The notes below the pieces were generated by a model. That model saw nothing but the letters and a program-made list of their open reading frames with translations, had not been told where the DNA came from and searched no databases. Both the position numbers and the translations under genes were made by a program. DNA of 64,000 bases from Dipteris shenzhenensis. Its lineage: Eukaryota > Polypodiophyta > Polypodiopsida > Gleicheniales. Positions 1 through 11,823 of the stretch are shown here, piece after piece; within the stretch, counting starts at the first letter, position 1, and the number at the start of each line of letters is the position of its first letter. The stretch lies in the NCBI GenBank assembly GCA_047967505.1, contig CM106541.1. One strand, 5' to 3'.

Positions 1-51
1 TTGGCAGAAGCTTGACAAATTATTTTTGGTGCTAGCTCTCACATCTCAAAA

Positions 52-570
52 TTGTCACTTAAGATTGCTTTCTTTGAATTGAAGATGGTTAGTGGCACTC
101 CTTTGGCTGCCCATGTCAATTATATGTGGAGTCTCATGACTCAACTTGCTTCTATCAACTCTCCTATCACTACAGATGATGCAATGGCAGTGTTGCTCAA
201 GGGTATGCCTGAAGATTATGATCATGTTGTTACCACTTTGAAAAATCTTCCTAATCCTAATCTTGAAGGTCTTATCTCTGCTTTTTAAGAAGAAGAAAGG
301 CACATGGAACTCCGGAAAGGCAATGACATAGCCTATGCCATAAAAATCCAGAAGGGCAAGTTTTCACCTTGCAATCATTGTGGGAAGCCTAATCATCTCT
401 CAAAAAACATCTTCAAGATCAATCCATGCAAACACTATGGCCAAAACAATCATCATGAAAAGTTTTGTAGAGCCAAAAAGGAAGCAACACTAAAGTCAAA
501 AAATGTCAATCTACTTTCACTTGATTTGCCTTCACAAGATGAGGCATCCTTTAAAGATTATGCTTTTTAA
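52..570 (+). pseudogene. Ty1/copia Gag remnant (UBN2-type with zinc knuckles)
   Basis: The translation resembles the C-terminal half of plant copia Gag: a helical UBN2-like stretch (about residues 1-78, with a motif like LLKGMPEDYDHVV) followed by a nucleocapsid part. One in-frame stop at 286-288 breaks the frame, which then continues unchanged to 570. Two zinc-knuckle-like boxes follow. The first reads CNHCGKPNH but has Phe where the last Cys is expected. The second, CKHYGQNNH, has Tyr for the second Cys. Both CCHC boxes are therefore defective. No protease, integrase or RT follows before the LTR, so most of pol is missing. Gag packages element RNA in active copies; this one is dead. Confidence 0.75.
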
Positions 571-930
571 ATCATCTCCATATATGCTTCAGATCTCTCT
601 TTTTTATGTTGAGTCAAGGTAATCAACCTGGATAGTCCTCCAAAATGAATGAAATAAACTATTGTGTGTTTTTTAAACACCTCTGGTCACCATATGATGT
701 AGGCCATGTGTATGTGTTTTGCTCCATGGTACCTCCTGCAGACATTGTGTGCATGTACATGCAGGGGAGATAACCATTGGAAGATCTTTTTTGTATCCCT
801 TTTGTTTACCTTACACCCATGGGAACCCTTGCTAGCTTGAGATCCTAGCCATTGATAGATCCATGACCACCATGAGATGGCATGTGACACCTTGTGCTAG
901 CTGTATCCTTGACATAGCCTGAGGCATTCC

Positions 931-942
931 CTTGAGGGGGGG
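931..942 (+). other. polypurine tract of copia element
   Basis: A G-rich tract (TTGAGGGGGGG) lies two bases before the TGTTGG start of the LTR at 945. That is where plus-strand DNA priming occurs in LTR retrotransposons. Confidence 0.6.
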
Positions 943-944
943 TA

Positions 945-1233
945 TGTTGGGATATCTCAAGGTGTATGCCCCAGGCACACCTTGGTTTCTATGTGTGTGT
1001 GCTAGAGGCACAGTTAGGTGCCCATAAGCACTGTTAGGTGGTGGTAGAAGCCACATAGGATGATTGAGAGAATCTAGGAGAAAATTGAGGAGATGACTGT
1101 GGAGCTCAGAGGTCATCAGTGATGTCAGTGATCATGTAAGAGGTGCCTACTTAAGGACCTCATCTTTCTTCATTCCATAAGTAATAATTCTTAGTTTGTG
1201 TTCACTCCATGCTTTTCTTTCAGTTTACCAACA
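945..1233 (+). mobile_element. copia-type 3' LTR (289 bp)
   Basis: The segment begins TGTTGG and ends CCAACA, the usual short inverted termini of copia LTRs, and directly follows a polypurine tract downstream of the Gag remnant. No second copy is visible in the window; the 5' half of the element lies outside or is lost. Confidence 0.65.
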
Positions 1234-1777
1234 CCAACTAGGCTACATGCAAGTGCGGGAAGGCATCCCTTGACTGACCGCACTTAGGGTAGACAGAGCA
1301 TTTCCCGAGGCAGCCCACTCTCGGGTTGCGGGGCTCGTTTGGAGCCTCAAATGATCCTAGATGGCTCTGGGCCAAATGGGGACCGTAGGTTAGTTGCTCT
1401 GTTTTGCGCACCGGTTCGATCATATGGTCGGTGGCCTATTTCGGGATCGACCCCCAGTCGACCATTTTGGGTTGACTGGGTCGGTCATCCAATTGAGCTT
1501 AACTGACTACGACTGGTGGCTATATAAGAGCAAGCCCGTGAAGCCCATTTCATCACTGGCTACAACAACCTTGATTCCTTAGCATCCAGCCTCCGTCTTC
1601 TACTGTCTCCAGCACACCATCGAAGCTTCTTTCATAGGAGCGCACGGTTGGGAGGCAGCGCCATCTATTGTTTCAGTTCTACAGCAATCAAATTTTTGAT
1701 TCTCCATACTATCTTGTTTTCTCTCTTGCATACGAGATCCTATTATCTATTGAGCACAGATGTATTATTTTCTTACA
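1234..1777. other. non-coding stretch with a TATA-like motif
   Basis: No gene is recognised. The sequence is less AT-rich than its surroundings and has a TATA-box-like CTATATAAG at 1520-1528 followed by a C/T-rich stretch. It could be the promoter region of another LTR or a lost gene. Confidence 0.3.
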
Positions 1778-3200
1778 ACGCAGTGGCAGTAATTTTTTTT
1801 TGTCATCGCTCGCCGCCATCGCTGCGCTGTCATGGCAGCACTACTCTCTCTCTTAGGGTGTGTGTGTGTGTGTCACCGCTGCACACTATAGAAGAAAGGG
1901 AGGGAGAGAGGATACAAGAAAGAGGAGAGAGAGAGACAAAGAGAGAGGGAGGGAGAGACGGGGGGAGAATGACAGCGGGAGAGAAGGGAGGAGAAAGGAG
2001 AGGGAGAGGGAGAGGGAGAGGAGGAAGGGAAGGGGAAGGGGAAGGGGAAGGGGAAGGGGTGCACAACACGAGAGAGAGAGAGGGAGAGGGAGAGGGAGCG
2101 CAACACAATGCAAGGGAGAGGGAGAGGGAGATGGAGAGGGAGAGAGGAAGGAAGGGGAACACGATGGGAGGGAGGGTGTGATTGAAAAGGGAGAGGGAGA
2201 GGTGAGAGTCAATATACTTCTCTCAAGGAATTCCAACTTCCTGCTCTAAAATTCAAACTTCCCTCTCCCATTCCCCCCTTCCCCCTTTGCCCATTGCCCA
2301 TTGCCCAATCCCCCCTTCACCTCCACCCCCCTCCCCCCCTTCCCCTCCCCCCCTCCCCCCTTCCCCTCCACCCCCCCTCCCTTCCCCGCTTCCCCTTACC
2401 CCCCCTTCCCCCCTTCCCCCTTTCCTCCCACTCCTCCCCCTCTCCCCTTTTTCCCCCCTTTCCCCTCCCTTGCCCTCCCCCCCTCTCTCTCCCCTTTTCC
2501 CCTCCCCTCCCCTTTTCCTCGCCCTCCCCCTTTCCTCCTCCCCCTCCCCCCCCCTCTTTCCTCTCCTCCATTCCATTAATTTCCTTTCTTTCCTACCCTT
2601 CCCAAGATAAATTTTTAAGGGCGAATATTTTCCCAAAGACGAATCTAGGAGCTTCTCCAAACTAGTGTTCCTAATCTTGAAATTTGATAAATTCGCCCAA
2701 AAATTAACATAACTTTATCGTATGAGGTCCAAATTTAGCCCTCCAAGTACTCAAATCGATTGGCATAAGCCATATAAAGTCATCTGTAGGGTTGTAATTT
2801 TCAAATTCCAATTTATTAAAAACCTGTGAATGAAGTTTAATTATACTTGATAAATTTGCCCAAAAATTAACATAACTTTATCATATGAGGTCCAAATTTA
2901 GCCCTCCAAGTACTCAAATTGATTGGCATAAGCCATCAAAAGTCATCCATAGGGATAGAATTTTCAAATTCCATCTTATTACAAACGGGTGATTGAAGTT
3001 TAATTATATTTAAACCAAATTTAGAGGCTAATATTTGTAGCATGGCTAATATTTGTAACTCTACCCCATACCCTAAATCCTAAATCCTGATCCCTATAGC
3101 CTAAACCCAAATTCCTATACCATAAATACTATTTCCTATAACTTAAACCCTAAAACCTATACCTTCAATCCTAAACCCTATACCCTATATCCTAAATCTT
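1778..3200. repeat. left arm of giant inverted repeat
   Basis: In order it holds a GGGAGA-type purine tract (about 1890-2190), a C-rich pyrimidine tract (about 2265-2560), two related ~170-bp blocks (about 2655-2840 and 2850-3010, each with ATAACTTTATC and CAAATTTAGCCCTCCAAGTACTC), and telomere-like ACCCTAAA variants (3061-3200). Long open frames here are low-complexity artefacts, not genes. Confidence 0.7.
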
Positions 3201-3204
3201 AAGC

Positions 3205-6200
3205 CAAAAAATAGCATTTGAGGTGTGTTATTTGACCGTGCACATAACCGATGGGCATGATCCTTTGCACATGCGTCAATCAAATCTATGTTAAAGCACG
3301 TGCAAAGTATCATATGCATCGGATATGCTTTTGATGGCCAAAGTCCCCACAAATTCCATTTTTCACCAAGTGTTATGCACAACCATCAAAAAATAGTATT
3401 TGAGGTGTGTCATTCGAATGTGCACATAACCGATGGGCATGATACTTTCTACACACGTGAATCCAACCTATGTTAATGCATGTACAAATTATCATACCCA
3501 TTGTATATGCTTTGGATGGTCAAAGTTGCCACAAACCCCATTTTCCATCAAGTGTTATGCACAACCATCAAAAAATGTTATTTGAGGTGATTTATTCGTA
3601 CACGCACATATTTGATGGACACAATAATCTTCACTTATGTCAATCCAACCTATGTTGAGGCCTGTATAAAGTATCTTGCCCATTGGATATGCTTAGGATG
3701 GTTAAACTTGCCACAAACCCCATTTTTCACCAAGTGTTACGCACAATCGCCAAAAAACATGCTCTGAGGTGTGTTATTCAAACATGCACATACCCGATGG
3801 GCATGATACTTTTCACGTGCATAAATATAATCTATTTTGAGCCGTCTGCAAAGTATCATGCCCATCAAATATGCTCTAGATGGTCAAAGTCACCACAAAC
3901 CCCGTTTTTCACCAAGTGTTATGCACAATCATAAAAAAATAGTATCTAAGGTGTGTCATTCGAATGCTCTCATACCCAATGGTCATGATATTTTGCACAC
4001 ACATCAATACAACTTGTGTTGAGGTGTGTGCAAAATATCATGTCCATCAAATATTCTTTGGATGGTCAAACACACCACAAACACCTTTTTTCATGAAGTG
4101 TTATGCACAACCGCCAATAAATAGTACCTGAGGTATATTATTCGAATGCGCTCATACCCAAAGGGTACGATGCTTTGTACAAGTAAAAATAAAACCTATT
4201 TTGAGGTGCATGCAAAATATCTTCCCATCGGATATGCATTGGATGGTTAAACGCATCACAAACCCCGTTTTTTACCAAGTGTTATGCACAACTACCAAAG
4301 AAACTAATTGTCATGCACAACCGCCAAAAAACATGCTTTGAGGTATGTTGTTCGAATGCACACATATCTGATGGCCATGATACTTTGCAAGTTCATCAAT
4401 ACAACCTATTTTGAGCTGTGTGCAAATTATCATGCCCATCATATATGCTCTAGATAGTCAAAGTCACCACAAATCCCTTTTTCCATCAAGTATTATGCAC
4501 AACCGTCAAAAAATAGTATTTGAGGTGTGTTATTCTAACACACACATATCTAGTCGATAGGATACTATTGATACAAGTCAATCTAATAGATATTGAGGAT
4601 TGTGTAACGTATCATGTCCATTAGATATGATTTAGATGGTCAAACTTGCCACAAACCTTATTTTTCACTAAGTGTTATGCACAACTGTAAAAAACACATG
4701 CTTTGAGGCGTGTTATTCAATTGCGCACATATCTGATGGGCATGATACTTTGCAAGTTAATTAATAAAACCTATGTTGATCTATATGCAAAGTATTATGC
4801 ACATCAAATATGCTCTGGATGGTCAAAGTTGCCACATATCCCGTTTTTTAACCAAGTACTATGCACAATAGTGAAAAAATAGTATTTTGAGGTGTGTCAT
4901 TCGAATGCCCTCATATCTGATGGGTGCTATACTTTGCATACATAGCAATATAGTATATGTTGAGGCACGTGCAAAATATCATCCCCATCATTAGATATGC
5001 TTTGGATCGTAAAATACGCCAAAAACTCCATTTATCACTAAGTGTTATGCACAATTGTCAAAGAATAGTATCTGAGGTGTGTTATTCAAATGCCCTCATA
5101 CCTGATGGGCACAATACTTTGCACACATGTCAATACAACCTATGTTGAAATGCATGCAAAGTATTGTGTCCATCCAATAAAACGGATGGGTAAAGGAACC
5201 TGTATGGAGGGGGGAGCCTATATGGGCGATTGTACAGCAAGTACGGCTTGTGCAAGGGCAAAGGAAGGGGCAAGTAAGAAAGGTACAGATGGGGGCAGGC
5301 TATGCAGAGGCTAGTGTGTAGTGGGTATGGGTAGCAGCGAGTCTGTGTGGGAAACCTCAAAGTCAGCACAAACCCACTTTTTCATCAAGCATTATGCACA
5401 ACCACCAAAAAATAGTATTTGAGGTGTGTTATTTAATTGCGCATAAACCTGATGGGCACGATACCTTTCAATCATGTAAATTTAAGCTTTTTTGAGTCTT
5501 GTACTAAGTATCATCATCGGATATGATTTGGATGGTCAAACTCGCCACAAATTGTATTTTTCACTAAATGTCATACACGACCATCCAAAAACACGCTCCG
5601 GATGTGTTATTCAAACGTGCACACACTTGATGGGTATGATACTTTGCACGTGTGTCAATCCAACCTATGTTGATCTGTGCGCAAAGTATCATGCTCATCA
5701 GATATGGTCTGGATGATCGAAGTCCCAAAAACCCCATTTTTCACCAAGTGTTATCTACAACCGCCATAAAATGTATTTGAGGTGTGTCATTCGAATGCAC
5801 TCATACCCGATGGGAATGATATTTTGTGCACACATAAAGATAATATATGTTGAGTCACGTTCAAAATATCATGCTCATCAGATTTGCTTTGGATGGTCAA
5901 ACATGCAACAAACTCCATTTTTCACCGTCATGCACAACCGCCAAAAAATAGAATTTGAGGTGTATTATTCAAATGCTCTCATATCTAATGGGCACGATGC
6001 TTTGCACATGTATTAATATAATATAATTAGAGATACATGAAAAATATTGTGTCCATCGGATATGCTTTGGATAGTCAAACATGCCACAAACCCCATTTTT
6101 CATCAAATGTTATGCGCAATTGCCAAAGAATAGTATTTGAGGTGTGTATTCAAATGCACTCATACCCAATAGGCATGATACTTTGCACACATGTCAATCC

Positions 6201-6680
6201 AACCTATGTTGAAGTGTGTGCAAAGTATCGTGCCCATCGGATATGCTTTGCATGGTCAAAGCTGGCACAAATCCAAATTTTCATCAAATATTATGCACAA
6301 CCATCAAAAAATAGTATGTGAGGTGTGTTACTCAAGTGTGTACATATCCGATGGATATGATACCTTGCACTCGTGTCAATTTCACCTTTTTTGAGTCTGA
6401 CCAAGTATTGTGCCCATTAGATATGCTTTGGATGGTCAAACTCGCTACAAACTCTATTTTTCACTAAGTTTCATGCACAACTGCTTTGGATACTTTACAC
6501 ATGTGAATCCAACCTATGTTGAGGCGCATGTAAATTATCATATCCATCGTATATGTTTTGGATGGTCAAACTCGCTGCAAATGCTATTTTTCACCAAGTA
6601 TTATGAGAATCTGAGGTGTGTCATTCGAATGTGCTCATACTTGATGGGCACGATAATTTACACACGTTTTCTATAACTGG
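3205..6680. repeat. ~182-bp tandem satellite array, about 19 units
   Basis: The anchor TGTTATGCAC or a close variant recurs at 3371, 3553, 3735, 3917, 4099 and 4280, a spacing of 181-182 bp, and continues with more drift to about 6600. Every unit carries GAGGTGTGT, GATGGGCATGATACTTTGCAC, CATCGGATATGCTTTGGATGG and CACAAACCCCATTTTTCACC variants. The unit length is in the range common for plant satellites. Short open frames inside it are repeat artefacts. Confidence 0.9.
5165..5345. other. non-satellite interruption in the array
   Basis: About 180 bp of G-rich sequence (starting near AACGGATGGG) that does not match the satellite consensus, although its length is close to one unit. The satellite resumes at about 5350. 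It may be an insertion or a strongly diverged replacement unit. Confidence 0.5.
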
Positions 6681-6835
6681 AATTTAAAAATTCTAACCAT
6701 ATAGATGACTCTAGATGGCTTATGCTGATCGATTTGAGTACTTGGAGGTCTAAATTTGGGTCTCATACGAGGAAGTTATGTTAATTTTGTGGCTAATTTA
6801 TCAAATTTCAAGTTTGAAATATTAGCTAAACTAAA
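6665..6835 (-). repeat. extra copy of the inner-arm block
   Basis: In reverse complement this matches the blocks at about 2655-2840 and 2850-3010, and the right-arm block at 7215-7420. It lies between the satellite and a G-rich tract (6840-7080), so the right side of the element has two spaced copies where the left has two adjacent ones. Confidence 0.7.
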
Positions 6836-7074
6836 AGGGTTTCGAAAGGGGGAGGGAGGGGGGAAAAGGAGAACGGTGGGAGGGGAAGGGTAGGGGAATA
6901 GGAGAATGGGGGAGCGGAAGGGGGAATGGGCGAAAGGGGGGAATGGAGGAAAAGGGGGAATAGGGGAATGGGGAATGGGGGTGAGGGGAATGGGAGAAAG
7001 GGGGAATGGGGGGAGGGGAAGGGGGGGAAGGGGGAAGGGAGGAAAGGGGGGAATGGAGGAAAGGGGGGAATGGG

Positions 7075-8043
7075 GGTTTAGGATTTAAGGTATAGGTTTT
7101 AGGGTTTAAGCTATAGGAAATAGTGTTTACGGTATAGGAATTTGGGTTTAGGCTATAGGGATCAGGGTTTAGGATTTAGGGCATGGGGTAGAGTTACAAA
7201 TATTAGCCTGTGAATTCGGTTTAAGTATAATTGAACTTCATTCACAGGCTTTTAATAAGGTGGAATTTGAAAATTCTAACCCTATAGATGACTTTAGATG
7301 GCTTATGCCCATCGATTTGAGTACTTGGAGGGCTAAATTTGGACCTCATATGATAAAGTAATGTTAATTTTTGGGCAAATTTATCAAATTTCAAGATTGA
7401 AAGATTAGCCACACTAGTTTGGAGAAGCTCCTAAATTCGTCTTTAGAAAAATATTCGCCCTTAAAAATTTATATTGGGGAGAGTAGGGAAGAAAGGAAAT
7501 TAATGGAATGGAGGAGAGGAATGTGGAGGGGAAGAGGAGGAAAAGGGGAGGGGAGGGGAAAAGGGAGGAGGGGGGGGGGGGAGGGGGGGAAGGGGGGAAA
7601 GGGAGGGGGAAAGGGGGGGGGGAGGGGAGGGGAAATGGGGGGAAAAGTGGGAGAGGGGGAGGAATGGGGGGAAAGGGGAAAGGGGCGAAGGGGCAGGGAA
7701 GGGAGAGGGGGGGGGAGGGGGAAGGGGGAAAGGGAAAGGGGGAAGGAAAGGGGGGAAGGGGCGATTGGGAAATTGGCAATGGGGAATGGGGGAATGGGAA
7801 AAAGGGGGGAATGGGAGAGGGAAGTTTGAATTTCTTGAGGGAAGTATATTGACTCTCACCTCTCCCTCTCCCTTTTCAATCACACCCTCCCTCTCATCAT
7901 GTTCCCCTTCCTTCCTCTCTCCCTCTCCCTCTCCATCTCCCTCTCCCTTGTGTTGCGTTGTGCTCCCTCTCCCTCTCCCTCTCTCTCTACCTCTCCTTTC
8001 TCCTCCCTTCTCTCCCTCTGTCTTTCTCCCCCCGTCTCTCCCT

Positions 8044-8096
<53 letters not shown>

Positions 8097-8205
8097 CTCT
8101 TTCTCATCTTCTCTCTCCCTCCCTTTCTTCTATAATGTGCAGCAACGACACACACACACTAAGAGAGAGGGTCGCGATGCCACGGCAACAACGAGCGATG
8201 ATTAA

Positions 8206-8236
<31 letters not shown>

Positions 8237-8250
8237 CTGCTACGCTGCCA
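7075..8250. repeat. right arm of giant inverted repeat
   Basis: Reverse complement of the left arm: telomere-like TTTAGGG variants (7075-7200), the unique block (7215-7420), a G-rich tract (about 7540-7830), a CT-rich tract (7860-8110), then the TTCTATAATGTGCAGC and CACACACACA edge and an (AT)n run (8212-8231). A run of more than 20 CT dinucleotides lies just outside at 8260-8306. Confidence 0.7.
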
Positions 8251-8259
8251 ATGGCAGTG

Positions 8260-8308
<49 letters not shown>

Positions 8309-8745
8309 TTCCTCGCTCTTCCCTTACCTTCATTCCTTCCCCCTCTTCTTTCCTATCTTTCCCTCTCCATTCTCTTCCCTTCCTCCTCGTCACTCACCTA
8401 TCTAATTAAATTTATTTAAAAAAAATTATTACTCCCTCCTCTACTCTTCCCTTCCTCTCTCCCTCTCTCTTCCTCTCTCCCTCTTCCTTCTACTCTCGCT
8501 CCCATCGTGGTCCCCTCCCTTCCTCCCTCTCCCTCTCCCTTGCGTTGTGCTCCGTTCCCCCTCTCCCTCTTCCTTCCCTTTCTCCTCCCTTCTCTCCCTC
8601 TCTCTTCCCATTCTCCTCCCTTCTCTCTCTCTCTCTCTCTCTTCCCTTCTCCTTTCCTTCCTCCCTCCCTTGTCTAAGAGATCGGCAATGTGGAGGCGGT
8701 GATAAAAATAAAATAAAACAAAACAAAATAAAATAAAATAAAACA
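8260..8745. repeat. CT-rich simple repeats, partial extra copy of the arm tract
   Basis: A (CT)n run at 8260-8306 is followed by CT-rich sequence. From about 8440 to 8620 it resembles the 7880-8020 arm tract (shared TTGCGTTGTGCTCC), then an (AAAAT/AAAAC)n run at 8705-8750. No gene. Confidence 0.6.
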
Positions 8746-8855
8746 AAATAAATTTTTAATTTTAATTAAAAAAAAAAGAAATTTCCCTCTGTGTCCCCCT
8801 CCATCAAGATACGTCATTTGAAGGTGTTTGCTAAAAAAATGTTTGTAACTATTGC

Positions 8856-9010
8856 AAGGTGTTTATTGGCACCATTATAAAGTCCTTTGAGATTATACCA
8901 TTTTTGCATTTTGAAACTCTAAATGGTGTTTATTGGCACCGTTATTAACTCTTGGAGATTTTAGAGTTTCGAAACTCTGAAAGGTGTTTATTAACACCGT
9001 TATTAAGTCT
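8856..9010. repeat. short tandem repeat, three units of ~58-67 bp
   Basis: GGTGTTTATTGGCACC or a variant occurs at 8858, 8925 and 8983, with shared TTGGAGATTTTAGAG between units. Flanking AT-rich DNA from about 9020 to 10300, including a (TA)n run at 9061-9078, has no gene that I can recognise. Confidence 0.6.
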
Positions 9011-10329
9011 TGGAGATTTTAGAGGACTCTCATAGTAAATTAATCTTACGCATGGACCTTATATATATATATATATATGTATGTGCATACATACATATAC
9101 ACAGGTGCACACATATATAGTTTATCCATGGATTTAAATGATTTTTATTTATAATTAATAAAAACTTAAACTTTTAAATGAAGATTCTTTAAAATAAAAA
9201 ATTATACTAGGATTTCTACAATATAGAGTAATGTAAGAATTACATTTCTTAGTTTTTGCATTATTAGTACAATATGATAATGTAAGTAAATAAACTCTTT
9301 ATTTCAAAAGGGTAGCGTCATCTTTTGGTTTTGGAAGGATATTTTCATAAAGTAGATTTTTTCAATAGAAATTTAAGTATAAAAATGAATTGGGACCATG
9401 CACCAGTCTATATAAGAAGTCACGTTAATTTTCATAATTTTAGTTTTATTGCTACTAGTACTGTTTCTTATCTTTTGGTGTAGCTTATCTTTGTTACATT
9501 TTTATAATTTTAATTTTATTTCCTTCAAGACACTCTTTAAGATTCCTTGTTTTTATGTTTTTATTTGTGTTTTGAAGCCTGAGTTTTTCCTTAAATTTTA
9601 TCCATAAACTAGTCCAAAAGTATCTATTAAAATGAATTCGTACATGGACAAGTCCAAAATTAATGAAATAAGTGTTTAGAGTTAAATACTTTTTTTGTCA
9701 AACTTATCGGAAGATGCATTTCTAATAGATGGGGTTGTGGTAAAGCATTTTCATGAATGTAGTCTTTCAAAATTGTTGTTGTTGCAACTGTTGAGGATCT
9801 TGTTTTGGGCCTTCCTATGTTTCCATCAATGTTAAAATTTACTCCATACTTTGCTTTATTAGTTGAATTCCAATATGTGCCATGTGATAATCCTATAATA
9901 ATGCGCTATGCATTATTGCAAATACTTTTTTCATTTATAAGAGGCCTTATATATTGTCCTGAACTTCACCTTCTCCTATCATTTATAAGAAAGCAAGACA
10001 ATCTCGTGAGTAGGAATTGATTTCTCTTGCTCCTTTTCCTTTGCTAGACATGTTCTCTACAACCCTTGATGTCATGTAAGTTAATGGATCACATACATTT
10101 ATGGTTATAGCATGTAGATCGCATTGTTTTTAGCATAACATCTTCATTCATTACCCTTATTCTCTTTGGTTGCTTTTCTGAATCTGCCTGGATTGGCTTT
10201 CATTTCATGCATCTGTATGTCTGTTTTGGGGCCTTCTGTACATCCTTATTTGGATTTGTGCAGTTCTCCTTGTAAGATTTATTTGTCACTTTGTTTTCAT
10301 GGGATGTTGTAGCCTTGATCTTATCACTC

Positions 10330-10500
10330 TAAGAGTCAAATACTAAATAGTCCTTTGTTTATCTTATCCCTACTTTTGATACATTCGTAGAACCATTTGT
10401 AACATTAATTACTTCACAGTCAAAGTCAAATACCAAATAGTCCTTTGTTGATATCATCCCTACTTTTGATACAATCATAGAACCATTTGTCATAGTGGTG
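10330..10500. repeat. ~104-bp tandem duplication
   Basis: Two adjacent copies share AGTCAAATACTAAATAGTCC, then ATCCCTACTTTTGATACA and GAACCATTTGT. On the minus strand both copies read as similar peptide, so the duplication is part of the coding relic next to it. Confidence 0.65.
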
Positions 10501-10504
10501 ATAG

Positions 10505-11045
10505 AGTGTCAAGAATGATCTTCAAACTCATCTATTCTTGAGAGAACATCACTCATTGATGCACTTTCTATGGATTTCATAACTCCTTAGTCTTGAAACT
10601 CCTCTACTCCTGAGAGAACATCACTCATTATATCATTGTGCATGATTTCCATAATTCCATGGTTACTTGGTTTGACTCCAAGAACTTTATCAGTATCCAT
10701 AAAGCCATCCATGCTTGATAAGATATCACTTTTGACATCTTTGCCCAAGTTCTCAATGTGCATGAACTCATCCACTCCGGATTAGGCATCAAGTCTTGTG
10801 AAATCTTTTCCTTTCTTGGTACCAATGAACTCATCGACTCCTCATAAGATGTCAGTGCTACAGTTGAGTGCATTGGAATCATCCATCTCTGAAGGAATAG
10901 AGCTTGGTACATTGGCATATTCTTTCAATTCTTTGATGTTGTAGGATACATTATGTTTATCATTAAAAGCCACATGCTGAGTCTTTCCAATCTTTAAAAA
11001 TTGCATGCTCTGTCTCAAATCCTTTCGTACCTCATAGTAGGGACC
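10505..11045 (-). pseudogene. decayed repeat-peptide coding relic
   Basis: On the minus strand a reading frame interrupted by several stops shows about five repeats of a motif like S-D-[IV]-L-S-x-[VIM]-[DE]-[EG]-F, each spaced by about 25-35 codons (10.87 down to 10.51 kb). It is preceded by a non-repetitive part (11.04 to 10.88 kb) starting near GPYYEVRKDLRQ. At least three stop codons interrupt it. I do not recognise the family. It may be a host exon relic or a transposon-borne coding sequence. Upstream it runs directly into a GA microsatellite. Confidence 0.4.
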
Positions 11046-11059
11046 ATCCAATGAGATTG

Positions 11060-11231
11060 AGTTAAGAGAGATAAGGGAGAGAGTGAGGCAAGAGAGAGGG
11101 AGAGAGAGAGAGAGGCAAGGGAGAGGAGAGGAGAGGAAGTCACACTGTACAGCAGCGTGCAAGAGAGAGAGAGGGAGAGAAGGAGAGGTAGGTAGAGAGA
11201 GAGAGAGAGAGAGAGAGAGTGAGAGGAGAGG

Positions 11232-11263
<32 letters not shown>

Positions 11264-11400
11264 GAGAGAAGAGAGAGAGAGGGAGAGAGAGAGACTGAGA
11301 GAGCACTGTGTGTGTACGCGAGAGAGAGAGAGAGAGAGGGAGAGAGAGAGAGAGAGAGAGAGGGAGGGAGAGAGAGTGAGAGAGAGCAAAGGAGAGGGAG

Positions 11401-11469
<69 letters not shown>

Positions 11470-11520
11470 GTAAGGAGAGAGCGCGTGGCTGTGGCAATGC
11501 ACGTGAGAGAGGAGAAATAT

Positions 11521-11552
<32 letters not shown>

Positions 11553-11721
11553 GAAATGGAGAGGAGAGGGGAGAGAGGTAGGGAAAGATTGCCACTACCA
11601 TGGTAAAGAGAGAGAGAGAGGAAATGAAGAGGAGAGGAGAGAGACGTAGGGAGAGAGTGCCGCTGTCACTGCGGCAATGGGAGAGAGAGAGAGAGATATA
11701 TAGGGAGAGAGAGAGGAAATG

Positions 11722-11768
<47 letters not shown>

Positions 11769-11776
11769 AGAGAGAG

Positions 11777-11823
<47 letters not shown>

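Larger units (their letters stand above)
1778..8250. mobile_element. giant inverted-repeat (foldback-like) element with internal satellite
   Basis: The left part (about 1778-3200) reappears in reverse complement, in the same order, in the right part (about 7075-8250). Matching landmarks from outside in are: a GGCAG-containing edge with a T-rich run and ATCGCTCG; TGTGTGTG then CTGCAC-ATAGAAGAAAGGGAGGG; a long GGGAGA/GGAAGG-rich tract; a C-rich (left) or G-rich (right) tract; a unique block near CCAAACTAG; and telomere-like CCCTAAA-type motifs. The core is a ~182-bp tandem array. No transposase gene is seen. It could be a foldback transposon, a MULE-like non-autonomous element, or a product of inverted duplication. 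No clear target-site duplication was found. Confidence 0.7.

Noticed and set aside
1830-2660. Several overlapping open frames of 77-177 codons on both strands
   Set aside because: They are low-complexity Arg/Glu/Gly or Ser/Pro/Leu translations of purine or pyrimidine tracts, present in mirrored form at 7414-8419.
3185-6676. About a dozen short open frames with similar peptides (for example YALDGQSxHK)
   Set aside because: They are translations of the ~182-bp satellite; repeated peptides follow from repeat DNA, and no long frame spans units.
3205-6680. CRISPR array
   Set aside because: Regular spacing exists, but the whole 182-bp unit is repeated without unique spacers, and the sequence is eukaryotic.
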